This document shows, piece by piece, positions 1-9,379 of a stretch of 64,000 nt of DNA. The position numbers and the translations under genes were made by a program. The notes under the pieces were generated by a model, which worked only from the letters and a program-made list of their open reading frames with translations, was not told the DNA's origin and made no database searches. Origin of the DNA: a virus; IMG/VR virus record IMGVR_UViG_3300015261_000001, positions 62,001-126,000 of that record; one strand, 5' to 3'. Every line of letters starts with the position of its first letter. The stretch's first letter is position 1.

Positions 1-2187
1 AGCTTTGACCAGGACGTGTTTGATCCACTGACGGTCACGCTGGCGCTGGATATCGACACGGTCAACAACAAGATCGCGTACGAGATTCCCGACGTTTACA
101 TCCAGAACAAACTGGGCGTGGGTTCGATCCGTATCTACACGTACACCACCAAAGGTGTGCTGACGAAGAACCTGACCGACGTAGCACCGACCACCATCCA
201 GCCCAACTACCAAGACTACCGTTACGGTATGGGCAATCTTGACAAGTATGCTGCTCCGCTGCGAAATGCAAGCGGTATTGCGTGGCGTATTGTTGAAATG
301 GTTCGTGGTGGTGTTGATCCTGTTCCGTTTACCGTGATGAAGCAGCGTGTGATTGACGGCCGCCAACAGCGTACTCTGCCGATCACTGAGAACAACCTGA
401 AGGGTGCCGTGGAGAACTACGGCTACAACCCAGTGAAGGCAATCGACTATGTGACCGGTCGTAAGTACGCCCTCACCAAGGAACTGCCGATTCAGGACAA
501 CAAAGGTTTCTACGCGCCGATGGCGTGCTTTGTGGGTAGCTATCTGGCTTCGGTTAACGATCTGGTTAACAGCGGCGTTGTGTTCGATAACGGTGCTCGC
601 ATCACCATCCCGCACAACGTGATGTTCGACGTGAGTGTTCCTACCAGCAAGTTGATCAACAAGCTGACTCAGGATCGTTATAACCAAATGAGCGGCGAGC
701 AGTTGGTTGATCTGTTGTCGAAGATCACTCTGGTCTACACGCCGTTCTATTACGTGATGGACACCACTGACCAACAAGCCGTACTTCGCACGTATCACCT
801 CGATGCTCCGAAGATCAACACGCAAACCTACAAACAGGCTAACCCTGCGTTGGGTCTGGGTGTAGGCGTTGGTCAGATGATGATCGTTCAACGCGACGGT
901 GGTTACACCATCACCATGGTGACTCAGTCGGACAACGCGTACAAGAAGCTGGAGAACGATCAGCTCGGTGTCCAGTTGTCGATTCATCCGCAAGACACCA
1001 ACAGCTTGGCCAGTATCGCTGGTGTGCTGGTGGCGGTAACACAAGAAGGTGAGCGAGTTTGGGAGTTCAATCTGAATACCCAGTTCGATGTGGATGTCAA
1101 TGACATTCTCTACTTCACCAACTTCATGCAGTTTGGTTCGGTACAGCTGGAGACCGGTACTCCGTTGACCGTTGACACCACGTTCATCTTCACGGTGGCT
1201 GGTGACAAGGATGTAACGCAGTCGGATATCGATGACAAGATCGATGACTCTATCTTCCGTATTCCGATGGTAGGGATTCTGGAGACGAGTTACAGCATCA
1301 CTTACGGTAAACGTTTGGCCAACCTTTATAGCCGGATTCGTCCGCTGGTAGGTGAGGCGCAGTACAAGCGTTATGATGCTGACATTCCTGCTCGCTACAC
1401 GTCGACCAAGTTCAAGCGTGACGAGAACGGTCAGTTGATATTTGATGAAGTGACCGGGCAACCAATCACCGAGTATCAAGCTGGCGATATCATCTACAAC
1501 TCTGACGGTACTCCAAGCCTGATGTATCGTCGTGATATCGACATCGTCTACGAGAACGGCGAACCAGTTATGCTGGAACCTCGTTTCTTGAAGTACCACT
1601 GGGACTTCATCGCGTTTGACGGTAACTACAAGTACAGCAAAGACGATTACGATATTCAGTTCGCTCAGGAGACGAAAGACTTCTTTGCTAACACCATCGA
1701 CCAGGACATGTTGGGCTTCACGTCTCAGTCGTTGGACCGCACCAACCTGTACTTCCAGCCTCGTAGCAAGTTGGGGTATCAGCGAGTGGTGGTGAACAGT
1801 AACTACGAATCCGTGCTTCGCCAGGATCTGTCGTTCACTGTGACCTACTACTTGACGGAAAGCGGTTATCGCAATCAGAACCTTCGGGATGCTCTGGAGG
1901 TCAGCACTCCACGTCAACTCAACACCGGCTTGTTTGGTGAGACCACAGTCAGCGTTGCGGCTTTGGTTAAAGCGTTGCTGGATAATGCTGGGGCTGATGT
2001 AGTGACGGCCAAGCTCAGCGCCATTTCAGGTGACAACACAGTTGACGTTATCAGTAACGTTGACGACCTGACTGGCTTCAGCGTGCGTAAGCGTCTGGAA
2101 CTGAGTAGCGATGGTCTGGTGTCTGTACAGGAGGATATCGACATCATCTTCCTGCCGCACGATACGCGAATGACAACAACGGTGTAA
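1..2187 (+). CDS. Virion structural protein, 5' end outside window
   Basis: The reading frame is open to the left edge; a GTG at 16 is in frame, but codons 1-15 are also open and coding-like, so the true start is probably outside the window. At least 723 residues are visible, beta-rich with many Tyr, Asp and Val and no catalytic motif or membrane segment. The style resembles the large virion proteins at 54542-58877, which suggests a tail or baseplate component, but no family was recognised. It ends just before a strong hairpin at 2197-2230 and converges on the minus-strand inner-body cluster. Confidence 0.6.
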   Translation, partial: SFDQDVFDPLTVTLALDIDTVNNKIAYEIPDVYIQNKLGVGSIRIYTYTTKGVLTKNLTDVAPTTIQPNYQDYRYGMGNLDKYAAPLRNASGIAWRIVEMVRGGVDPVPFTVMKQRVIDGRQQRTLPITENNLKGAVENYGYNPVKAIDYVTGRKYALTKELPIQDNKGFYAPMACFVGSYLASVNDLVNSGVVFDNGARITIPHNVMFDVSVPTSKLINKLTQDRYNQMSGEQLVDLLSKITLVYTPFYYVMDTTDQQAVLRTYHLDAPKINTQTYKQANPALGLGVGVGQMMIVQRDGGYTITMVTQSDNAYKKLENDQLGVQLSIHPQDTNSLASIAGVLVAVTQEGERVWEFNLNTQFDVDVNDILYFTNFMQFGSVQLETGTPLTVDTTFIFTVAGDKDVTQSDIDDKIDDSIFRIPMVGILETSYSITYGKRLANLYSRIRPLVGEAQYKRYDADIPARYTSTKFKRDENGQLIFDEVTGQPITEYQAGDIIYNSDGTPSLMYRRDIDIVYENGEPVMLEPRFLKYHWDFIAFDGNYKYSKDDYDIQFAQETKDFFANTIDQDMLGFTSQSLDRTNLYFQPRSKLGYQRVVVNSNYESVLRQDLSFTVTYYLTESGYRNQNLRDALEVSTPRQLNTGLFGETTVSVAALVKALLDNAGADVVTAKLSAISGDNTVDVISNVDDLTGFSVRKRLELSSDGLVSVQEDIDIIFLPHDTRMTTTV

Positions 2188-2196
2188 ACCAATACT

Positions 2197-2230
2197 TACC
2201 CTACCAGCCCTTTGCGGGGCTGGTAGGGTA
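2197..2230. terminator. Bidirectional hairpin terminator (CCCTTTGCGGGG family)
   Basis: Perfect 14-bp stem (TACCCTACCAGCCC paired with its complement) around a TTTGC loop, lying between the converging gene ends at 2187 and 2248. Confidence 0.85.
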
Positions 2231-2247
2231 GTAGAGGTATTTTTGCT

Positions 2248-2964
2248 TTACGCGGTTACTTCGTCGGTGTGCTGCTCAAGATACTGCACGAACAACGCCG
2301 TTACTTTCACCATGCCGATGAGGCGACACATGCAGTCATCAAGACCGCCGAGAGCGTAAGTAGAAGGGTCGTTGTAGCCGAACAGGTTTTCTTCCATCTT
2401 TTCTTGCGCACGGCGGATGTCCTGGCGATAATCGTTGAGGAACAAGTAGTCCCCGCTTTCGATTGAGTCAGTTTCCTGACGCAGACCATCCCAGCTGGTG
2501 ATTTCGTTCTTGACAACCTTGTCGCGACCGTCGAACCAACCCGAACCGATGAAGTCGATGAAACGCGCTGGTTCCTTGCGGAAGTCATTGAGTTTCATCA
2601 GGGCTTCTTGATCGTTCAGATCTTTGGAGTTGATGATGGCGAACACGCGCTCAACCTGAGCGATGATCTCGGGGAAGGCACGGGAGAAGTAGTCCTTGGT
2701 GTGGACCATTTCCAGCGCAACGCCGAGTTTGTCGCTGAAGGTTGCGTACAGGATCGCTTCACCGTTTTCTTTCGGGAAGTTGCCCGACAACTTGGTCTTC
2801 AGGTTCGAAGCTTCGTTGCCGTCCCAGTAACGGTCGATGATCAGATAAGCCGGTTCGAGAGCGATACCGTGCTTCAGTTCTTCGACCACAGTTGCAGCGG
2901 TGGCACGGATTTGCTCAAGCTCAGTCAAAGCTGCGCTGAGGCTTGTCATAAGTTCTTGGCTCAT
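2248..2964 (-). CDS. Hypothetical protein, inner-body cluster
   Basis: 238 residues, acidic and mostly helical, with no recognised family. The start ATG overlaps the upstream stop (ATGA at 2961-2964), so it is translationally coupled to the internal head protein gene at 2961-4478 and is the last gene of that run. Unlike its neighbour it has no G-X-E propeptide site followed by GFFS. The genomic position suggests a virion or head-assembly role, which is inference only. Confidence 0.6.
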   Translation of the reverse strand: MSQELMTSLSAALTELEQIRATAATVVEELKHGIALEPAYLIIDRYWDGNEASNLKTKLSGNFPKENGEAILYATFSDKLGVALEMVHTKDYFSRAFPEIIAQVERVFAIINSKDLNDQEALMKLNDFRKEPARFIDFIGSGWFDGRDKVVKNEITSWDGLRQETDSIESGDYLFLNDYRQDIRRAQEKMEENLFGYNDPSTYALGGLDDCMCRLIGMVKVTALFVQYLEQHTDEVTA

Positions 2965-4478
2965 AGTGGTTTACCAATCCCCAGTTGTTTGACGAGGTTG
3001 TTGTACTTGGTACGCAGGTCAGCAATGTCGTGATCGAACATCTCACGAGTAGTGCCCGCAAACTTTTCCATGAAGGTTTTGGCGTCCGCCTCGGTGATGA
3101 AATCCATCTCGATGGTGGTGTAGCCTTCCTGGTTGGACTGCGGGTTGTGACCTTCAGCACGGGCTTGCAGGTTCAGCTCACGCAGCTTCTCCATGTCACC
3201 CAGCAGGCCGTGCAGGTACCACATGTGGGCGCGCGCATACCAGCGGGACAGAGAATCAACCTGACGTTCAACGACCAGCAGTTGGCGAGAAACCATCTGG
3301 CAGAAGTTGGAGTAGTTGCGAACACCCACCGCTACTTCCTGATAGGTGGTCACCGGTTGAGGCAAACCGTAGTAGTCGGCCAAGGCTTTCACTTTGTCAG
3401 CGTCAGTCTTGTCGATGGCTTCGCCCAGCGACTTCAGGTTGATACCCGACATGTCGATCTGGTTATCCGAGATCTGCACGTAACGAGCGTTCAACGAAGC
3501 GATGTTGCTCATGATTTCTGAGACATCGACCGGAGACAACTTAACAGCGTGAGCTACTACAGTTGCGTCGAGTTGCTTCCGAACGTTGTTGAAGCCTTCG
3601 GTCAGCGCTTCGCTGGTGAACTCCACCTTGTACAGGGTGGACAACAGGGTAGCCACTTCATGGGTGATTGCCTGTGGGTTCAACGCTTTCATCACTTCCT
3701 GCGCAGCGGTGACCAAACGGTTCACTTCAGGCGAGTCACGACCTTCAACATGCTCGTTCTTGGAAGCACGAACACGAGTACGGTTGTACTCATCACGGAT
3801 CACCTTCTTGTAGATGTCCGATGCCTTCACCACTTTGCCAGAACCTTCATTCAGCTTGGCGATGCACTGTTGCAGGATTGGCAGCGCATCCGACAGACCC
3901 TTCATGGCTTCTTTGTCGGTTTCGAACTTGGACTTCATCAGAGTCAGTTGACCCAGACGATCGACACCGCTCGGCAGTTTGCCGATGAAGGCTTCCAGGT
4001 TGTACTCGCCAGCAGGGAAGCCCAGACCGCTCAGAGTGGTCTTGAACTCTTCCTGCAAGTTGGGCAGAGAAGCCTCGATAGCTTTGTCGATCCGCTCGCT
4101 CTTACGGAAGCCGAAGATACCTTTAACGGTATTGGCCACCCAGGAGAACGCCATGCGGATGTATTTGATGATGCCTTCGATGAAACCTTTGAAACCTTCG
4201 TACAGAGTGCTGAAGAAACCTTCCGCACCCACGACGCTGTTGCGTTGCGAAGGGAAAGGATCGTAAGCCTGGACGTTTGGAAGATTCAGCTTGGCGGCGA
4301 TGGAGCGGGACATCTTGCCCAAGGACATGGCTTCAGCACCCATGACCATATCCGTCGCTTTACCTTGTTCTGTTTCTTCGTACAGCTCATCCAGGTCAAC
4401 CAACTGTTTGTCATCGCCCGGCAGGAAAGAATCAACCGGGGTAGACAATTGCAGGTAAGACTGAACTGGATTATTCAT
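2961..4478 (-). CDS. Internal head (inner body) protein with cleavable propeptide
   Basis: 505 residues. Residues 84-90 read G-A-E-G-F-F-S, matching the S/A/G-X-E cleavage rule known for the phiKZ prohead protease gp175, so an 86-residue propeptide is predicted. A second G-A-E lies at 47-49. The mature N-terminus is a hydrophobic/amphipathic helix (about 87-125) followed by a long helical, charged body. The same GFFS boundary occurs in the proteins at 8282-9355 and 9380-10423. phiKZ relatives package many such proteins around their inner body. The start is supported by GAGG eight bases upstream. Identity of the exact phiKZ counterpart is not known. Confidence 0.7.
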   Translation of the reverse strand: MNNPVQSYLQLSTPVDSFLPGDDKQLVDLDELYEETEQGKATDMVMGAEAMSLGKMSRSIAAKLNLPNVQAYDPFPSQRNSVVGAEGFFSTLYEGFKGFIEGIIKYIRMAFSWVANTVKGIFGFRKSERIDKAIEASLPNLQEEFKTTLSGLGFPAGEYNLEAFIGKLPSGVDRLGQLTLMKSKFETDKEAMKGLSDALPILQQCIAKLNEGSGKVVKASDIYKKVIRDEYNRTRVRASKNEHVEGRDSPEVNRLVTAAQEVMKALNPQAITHEVATLLSTLYKVEFTSEALTEGFNNVRKQLDATVVAHAVKLSPVDVSEIMSNIASLNARYVQISDNQIDMSGINLKSLGEAIDKTDADKVKALADYYGLPQPVTTYQEVAVGVRNYSNFCQMVSRQLLVVERQVDSLSRWYARAHMWYLHGLLGDMEKLRELNLQARAEGHNPQSNQEGYTTIEMDFITEADAKTFMEKFAGTTREMFDHDIADLRTKYNNLVKQLGIGKPL

Positions 4479-4911
4479 GTTCGCCTCGCAGTTCTACCAT
4501 CAGGTAGGCAACGAGGTCAGCGAAGTGCTGGTTGCTGGTTACACAGATTTTCTGCGGAACTGGCTGGCCGTCGACCATGGTTTCTACATCACCCATTACG
4601 GCAAACTCTTCGTTGCCCGGGGTCACGCCGTCACGGATCAGACCTTGACGAACACGAGCCAGACGCAGCTTGGCTGCTTCGAGGATCAGGCGACCCTTGA
4701 TCGGGGAAACAGAGTTCCAGCGATCCAGTTGGTTCAGCAGATGGTCCTGTTCTTCTTCCGACATGGAGAAGCTGTCGTGGAATTTCACGTGGTTGCCAGT
4801 CAGCGCACGGATGTAGGCTTCCTGAACGAACTCCGCTTGAGCATGAGCACAGGTGACACCCAGTTCGGTGAGGTGGTCACGATAAGCAATAACGCGTGCC
4901 AAATGAGACAT
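4471..4911 (-). CDS. Hypothetical protein, inner-body cluster
   Basis: 146 residues, soluble, no known domain recognised. It overlaps the next gene (start 4478) by eight bases and follows the metalloprotease gene by two bases, so it belongs to one transcription unit running 6287 to 2248. The start has AAGGGA at a suitable distance. Function is unknown. Confidence 0.6.
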   Translation of the reverse strand: MSHLARVIAYRDHLTELGVTCAHAQAEFVQEAYIRALTGNHVKFHDSFSMSEEEQDHLLNQLDRWNSVSPIKGRLILEAAKLRLARVRQGLIRDGVTPGNEEFAVMGDVETMVDGQPVPQKICVTSNQHFADLVAYLMVELRGEHE

Positions 4912-4913
4912 GG

Positions 4914-6287
4914 TTAGATCCCTTTCAGTTGTTCCGAGAATACGGAGATTTCGTTGTTGTTGAGCGCCTGGGTGTAGTGCTCGATTTCTTTAAGCTTGAA
5001 GTCTGCGCCGGAGAAGACCCAGCCGAAGGCACGACCTACTGCACTGCCTTCATACCACGGACGCATCTTCTTGTTGATATCAAGCAGTTTGGTGATTTCG
5101 GTCACCAGCTGGTTTTTATCATTGGCCGGCATTTTCTTGCTGTCCTTCAGTTTAGCAATCAACTGACGGATGGCGTCTTCCATACGGCGATGGTCGGCGT
5201 TATAGATGTCGGAGTAACCACGGGCGAAGTAACCCAGGACGAAACTCAGAGCAAAGGTAACACCACCCACGATTGGGATGATCGCCATTGCAGCACCGCC
5301 CAGCGTAACCGGGATCATGGTCAGGTACATGAACATGATGGACGCCGAGCAGCTGAACAGGAAGTTCTCCATGATCGGCACGATGATACCGCGATCGGTC
5401 AACACACCGATGGCTGCCACGATGCCTTTGTCGCAACCCATGCGGATAGCGTACATGTCTGCCACTACTTCAGAGGTCATCTGAGTGACACCCACAGACA
5501 ACGCGCGCTGATTGTTACGCTGCACGGTCATCTTGGTGAAGTACAGCATAAAAGCTTCGTCGCCTTCGTTGCGGGAGAACTCCAGCAATTCGTCCTGTTT
5601 AGCAGGTTTCATGCCCAGCAGGGTAGCCGCGTCCTTCAATACAACAACGCGGTCTTCATGACGTTTGGCACCACGGTAGAATTGCAGAGCAGTCTGGGCA
5701 ACCAAGTTGTCTTCCAGTACTGTCATAAGCATCATACAGCCAGACCATGCATGACCCATCTCGTGGGTGATCGCACCGGTCGCCATACCTTCAACGGGCA
5801 CACCCCACTTTGCCACTTTGTCAGGCGGGAAGTACGCGTCGAGGTTGCGGTTGATACCGAGTTCAATCGGGATAGAGCAGAAAGAACCGAACACTTTGCC
5901 GGTGGTGTAATCCACACCGCCCTTGAACACTTTTGATTTGTTCTCGGAGTACCAGCGGTACAGAGTGGTCTGAGTAGCTTTCAACAGGTGGTCAACACCT
6001 TGATTGTTTAGCACGTGACCCGGAGAGAAGTAACCGGTGTCGACGTACATGTTGCCAGTGTCGAGCCATTTGATGGTGATGTTGTTGAAACCGATGTAGG
6101 TTTCGATCAGTTTCTTCATCGCTTCTTCGGCACTGTCTTCCAGACGAGACTGACCGTCAATCACACGAATATGCTCTTTCAGGACGCTACACATGGCGTT
6201 GTAAAAATCAGCATTCTGGAAATCGATGAACTCGGTTCCCGTCACTCGAGCATTTGGGAGTTTGGACAGGAAATCCATGGAAATCAT
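4914..6287 (-). CDS. Putative zinc metalloprotease with membrane hairpin
   Basis: 457 residues. Residues 175-179 are H-E-M-G-H, the HExxH zinc site; E273 in S-E-V-V-A-D (272-277) is a plausible third ligand of gluzincin type, with D277 supporting it. Two adjacent hydrophobic segments follow at about 308-329 and 331-355, suggesting a membrane hairpin after the catalytic domain; the C-terminal about 100 residues are charged. It heads the cluster of inner-body genes, and TAGGAG lies nine bases before the ATG. Proteolytic activity and substrate are inference. It could act on virion proteins or on the host envelope, but it is distinct from the serine prohead protease. Confidence 0.6.
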   Translation of the reverse strand: MISMDFLSKLPNARVTGTEFIDFQNADFYNAMCSVLKEHIRVIDGQSRLEDSAEEAMKKLIETYIGFNNITIKWLDTGNMYVDTGYFSPGHVLNNQGVDHLLKATQTTLYRWYSENKSKVFKGGVDYTTGKVFGSFCSIPIELGINRNLDAYFPPDKVAKWGVPVEGMATGAITHEMGHAWSGCMMLMTVLEDNLVAQTALQFYRGAKRHEDRVVVLKDAATLLGMKPAKQDELLEFSRNEGDEAFMLYFTKMTVQRNNQRALSVGVTQMTSEVVADMYAIRMGCDKGIVAAIGVLTDRGIIVPIMENFLFSCSASIMFMYLTMIPVTLGGAAMAIIPIVGGVTFALSFVLGYFARGYSDIYNADHRRMEDAIRQLIAKLKDSKKMPANDKNQLVTEITKLLDINKKMRPWYEGSAVGRAFGWVFSGADFKLKEIEHYTQALNNNEISVFSEQLKGI

Positions 6288-6317
6288 GAGTAGACGCTCC
6301 TACGGTAATTAGAGACT

Positions 6318-6321
6318 TATG
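6318..6321 (+). promoter_or_regulatory. Candidate late promoter (TATG)
   Basis: ACTTATGGCG lies about 50 bases before the polymerase N-part ATG in a divergent intergenic gap. phiKZ late promoters recognised by the non-virion RNAP carry a short TATG motif. So short a motif gives weak evidence. Confidence 0.3.
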
Positions 6322-6371
6322 GCGCCATTGTTATAGCGTCTAAAAGCAAGCATAAAATGCAGGATTAGGCA

Positions 6372-8216
6372 ATGACTACCGAACCAGTCAATACTTCACC
6401 AATTATCGCAAAGGTGTGTAAAAGCGCCAGTTATTCTGTCAGTCGTATTCGTAAGAGTGACTTGACTTGTGTAAAGATCACCAATATTCATGAAGACGGC
6501 AGTCGTAGCAATTCGTTTGTTCTTCGAAAGGATTATAAACAACCTTACTGGATTGTTAAGGATGGTCGTCGTCTGTTCAAACAACATAAGGACTATATCG
6601 AAGCCAGCATGTGTCGGGAATACCATGCACCTCGTGTGGAGATTCCTTTTGCAGTCAAGAAACAACTGTTTGGTGTAGCGGATCATAAAGCAACGATTCG
6701 TGATGTTTCGTTGAGTCCACATGTGTTCGGGTTGGATCAAACTCCTCCGGTTCACATTAAGCAAGAGTTTTTCAAGAAGTACGGCGAATATCAAGAGAAA
6801 GAACCGTACACCATGGCCGCCTACGACGTTGAAGGCGACATGTGGAAACCGGGTGTGCCTTTAATGATGGCCTCGGTAACTTTCAAGAAGAAAGCGTTCT
6901 TTGCAGCAAGACGCGGGTGGTATCAGGAACGTCAGGATGCGATTGACAAGACAGTCCGTTTAACCGACGAGATCATCTTAGCCAATCTCAAGGAAGCTGA
7001 AGATAAGCATCTGAAGGATCATCTTGAGCGTCGTGGTTGCACTGTTGAATACGCTTTGTTCGATACTGCTGGACAAGTAGTAGAAGCGTGCATTAATAAG
7101 TGGCATGAATGGGAACCTGATTGGGTAACCAGCTGGAACGCTACTTACGACATGGAAGCTAATGAGAAGTCGTTGCAGGATGATGGTTACGATCTGGCTA
7201 ACGTCTATTGTGATCCGGCTATTCCTCCTGAGTACCGTTCTTATCGTTTGGACCGAGGTCGTACTCACAAGACCAAGGAGGACGGAACCAGTAGCCCGTT
7301 GGAACCTCAAGAGAAGTTTCCAAGTATTCGAACCATGGCCAAATGGCAGTGGGCGGACGCAATGTCGTTCTTTGCAATCAAACGTGCTTCCTCGACAGGT
7401 AAGTTACAGGACTACACGTTGGAAGGTATTGCCAAGTACTTGAACATTCCGGGTAAGCTGTATACCGGTGCTGGCGCTCACTTGTTGCCGGGTTCTCCTC
7501 AGTGGCACCGTTACATGCAGAAGCATTGGCCTTACATCTACTCGATGTACAACATCGCAGACAACTTCGTTATTGAAGAGATCAACGAGAAAGAAAACGA
7601 CTTCTCGCTCGGTCTTCCAATGCTGTTGAAGTTCTCGGAATACTTTAACTACGTATCTCAACCGAAAACAATCAGTGACACCTTGTCATTCATTGCTCGG
7701 GACATGGGCTTCGTTTGGGGTAGTACACCGAGTAACCGAGATAAGCACTTCACTGACAGGTTGCCTACTTTGGGTAACTGGATTGCTCTACTCGATACTG
7801 AGAAGAACGCCAGTGTGGGTATGGCCTTGTTCGAAGGTCTGATGGACGTCATCAGTACAGGTCGCACAGACAGCTCTGACATCGACGTAGAGGGTGCTTA
7901 TCCTCACGCGACACTCTGTCTCAACACAAGTAACAAAACCACTCAGATCGAGGCGTACGCGATCCAAGGGGCAGACTCTGAGAAGTTCCGGGAGATCGGT
8001 GTTAACTACGCATCCAGTGCAGAGGCAAATGCAATTGGTCTGTGTCAAGCACTGTTCCGTTTCCCAGAAGCTGATCAGATTCAAGAAGTCTTCGAGAAGA
8101 TCATGATTGAGAAAGGTCAGGAAGAACTCCTGAAAGAAATCCAATCTGGTGCAAGACCTCGTAAGCCTCGTGTCAACATTGAAGAATACGACGAAGAAAT
8201 GAAAGAAGCAGCCTGA
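6372..8216 (+). CDS. DNA polymerase family B, N-terminal part (3'-5' exonuclease plus palm motif A)
   Basis: 614 residues. Exonuclease motifs are visible: Exo I A-Y-D-V-E-G (D152, E154), Exo II W-N-A-T-Y-D (N256, D260) and Exo III Y-N-I-A-D (Y393, D397). Polymerase motif A follows as D-I-D-V-E-G-A-Y-P (503-511), with D505 the expected metal ligand. The protein then ends, after a charged tail, without motif B or the DTDS motif C. Those lie in a separate gene at 40088-42187 on the opposite strand. The two products presumably assemble into one replicative polymerase. The gene is isolated on + between minus-strand virion genes and ends at a hairpin (8227-8261). Confidence 0.85.
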   Translation: MTTEPVNTSPIIAKVCKSASYSVSRIRKSDLTCVKITNIHEDGSRSNSFVLRKDYKQPYWIVKDGRRLFKQHKDYIEASMCREYHAPRVEIPFAVKKQLFGVADHKATIRDVSLSPHVFGLDQTPPVHIKQEFFKKYGEYQEKEPYTMAAYDVEGDMWKPGVPLMMASVTFKKKAFFAARRGWYQERQDAIDKTVRLTDEIILANLKEAEDKHLKDHLERRGCTVEYALFDTAGQVVEACINKWHEWEPDWVTSWNATYDMEANEKSLQDDGYDLANVYCDPAIPPEYRSYRLDRGRTHKTKEDGTSSPLEPQEKFPSIRTMAKWQWADAMSFFAIKRASSTGKLQDYTLEGIAKYLNIPGKLYTGAGAHLLPGSPQWHRYMQKHWPYIYSMYNIADNFVIEEINEKENDFSLGLPMLLKFSEYFNYVSQPKTISDTLSFIARDMGFVWGSTPSNRDKHFTDRLPTLGNWIALLDTEKNASVGMALFEGLMDVISTGRTDSSDIDVEGAYPHATLCLNTSNKTTQIEAYAIQGADSEKFREIGVNYASSAEANAIGLCQALFRFPEADQIQEVFEKIMIEKGQEELLKEIQSGARPRKPRVNIEEYDEEMKEAA

Positions 8217-8226
8217 TGCAAACATA

Positions 8227-8261
8227 CCCCTACCCATTCCCTTTGCGGGGAATGGGTAGGG
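8227..8261. terminator. Bidirectional hairpin terminator (CCCTTTGCGGGG family)
   Basis: CCCTACCCATTCC stem, loop CTTTGC, and complementary arm, between converging ends at 8216 and 8282. Confidence 0.85.
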
Positions 8262-8281
8262 AGTTATGCCGCTTGTGAAGC

Positions 8282-9355
8282 TTAGCCGCCGAAGACTTCG
8301 CCCATAGCTTTCTGGACGCTGGTCATGCGGGACAGCAGTTGCTTGAAGCACTGGCTGAGCTTGCTCGCCAACACCATCAGGCCACGCAGAGCGCCGAGTT
8401 CAGCATTCAGGTTGTCGCTACCCTTACCAGCTTCTTTACGGCTGGCAATCGCGCCTTCAACAGCTTTGATCGCAGCACCGATTTGGGACTGATGACCTTT
8501 CAGCGCGCTGTTGATCTTGTCGGCGTGGTCGATACCTTTCAGCATTTCGTCCAGCACAGTCTTGGCCTGGGAAACGTTGCTCAGGTCACGAACACCTTCC
8601 AGCTTGGTAAGCAGGGATTGATCGCCGTTGCTGCTCTTCAGTGCGCTGATCATGTCTTTGATCAACGGGCTAACGGTGGTACTGTCGGCAGCACCTTCGT
8701 CAGTCTCGTCGACGGTGGACTTGAGAACCTTCATCACGTTGATCAGCTGGTCGACTTTCTCGCTCAGTTTCTTCTTGGCCTTTTTGTTCAGCTTCGGAAG
8801 TTCGTGAGCAATCATCAGGATCGCTTTCTTCTTGTCGGCGAACGAACCTTTGTGGGCTTCGTCTGCTTCTTTCAGAATTTGATCCAGCGCCGACTTGTTG
8901 GCGTCCGCTTCATGACCCAGAGCCTTCAGAGTCGAGATCTGCTTGGCCAGGGTTTTGTCAGCTTCGGCTTCAGAAGAACCGCCGTTTTCGAACACAGCCA
9001 GTTCGGCCTTGCCGTCGGTGATTGCTTTCTTGGTATCAGCAGCCAGTTTCGGCGCGTCACGTTTGAAGAAGAAGTCCCAGAGGGATTTGAACATCTTCTT
9101 CACGTATTCGAACGCTTCGTTCAGGCCGGTACCGATCGAGCTGAAGAAACCTTCGTTACCAGCAACACGGGCGCTGACCTGACCGCTGGCGCTGAGAACG
9201 CCTTGCATGTAGGTTTGCGCCTGAGTCAGGCTTTCAGTACCTTCAACGTTGGCCAGGGTGTCGTTCAGTGCGTCGAAAATGATTTCAACGTGCGGAACAT
9301 CAGGAACGTCGTAACCTTCCCCAGCGCCTTCTTCGAGAATAATCTCATCCATCAT
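8282..9355 (-). CDS. Internal head (inner body) protein with cleavable propeptide
   Basis: 357 residues, paralogue of the gene at 9380-10423. Both propeptides share P-H-V-E-I-x-F-x-A-L-N-D-T and E-S-L-T-Q-A-Q. Cleavage is predicted after E68 in G-N-E-G-F-F-S (66-72). The mature part starts with an aromatic amphipathic helix (YVKKMF, WDFFFK) and continues as long Lys/Ala/Glu/Leu-rich helices, probably coiled coil. Known phiKZ inner-body proteins behave this way. The ATG follows AAGGA. The internal GAGE at residues 10-13 is less likely to be used because it lacks the GFFS context. Confidence 0.75.
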   Translation of the reverse strand: MMDEIILEEGAGEGYDVPDVPHVEIIFDALNDTLANVEGTESLTQAQTYMQGVLSASGQVSARVAGNEGFFSSIGTGLNEAFEYVKKMFKSLWDFFFKRDAPKLAADTKKAITDGKAELAVFENGGSSEAEADKTLAKQISTLKALGHEADANKSALDQILKEADEAHKGSFADKKKAILMIAHELPKLNKKAKKKLSEKVDQLINVMKVLKSTVDETDEGAADSTTVSPLIKDMISALKSSNGDQSLLTKLEGVRDLSNVSQAKTVLDEMLKGIDHADKINSALKGHQSQIGAAIKAVEGAIASRKEAGKGSDNLNAELGALRGLMVLASKLSQCFKQLLSRMTSVQKAMGEVFGG

Positions 9356-9379
9356 TGCAGTCCTTGTAAAGGAGGTTGA

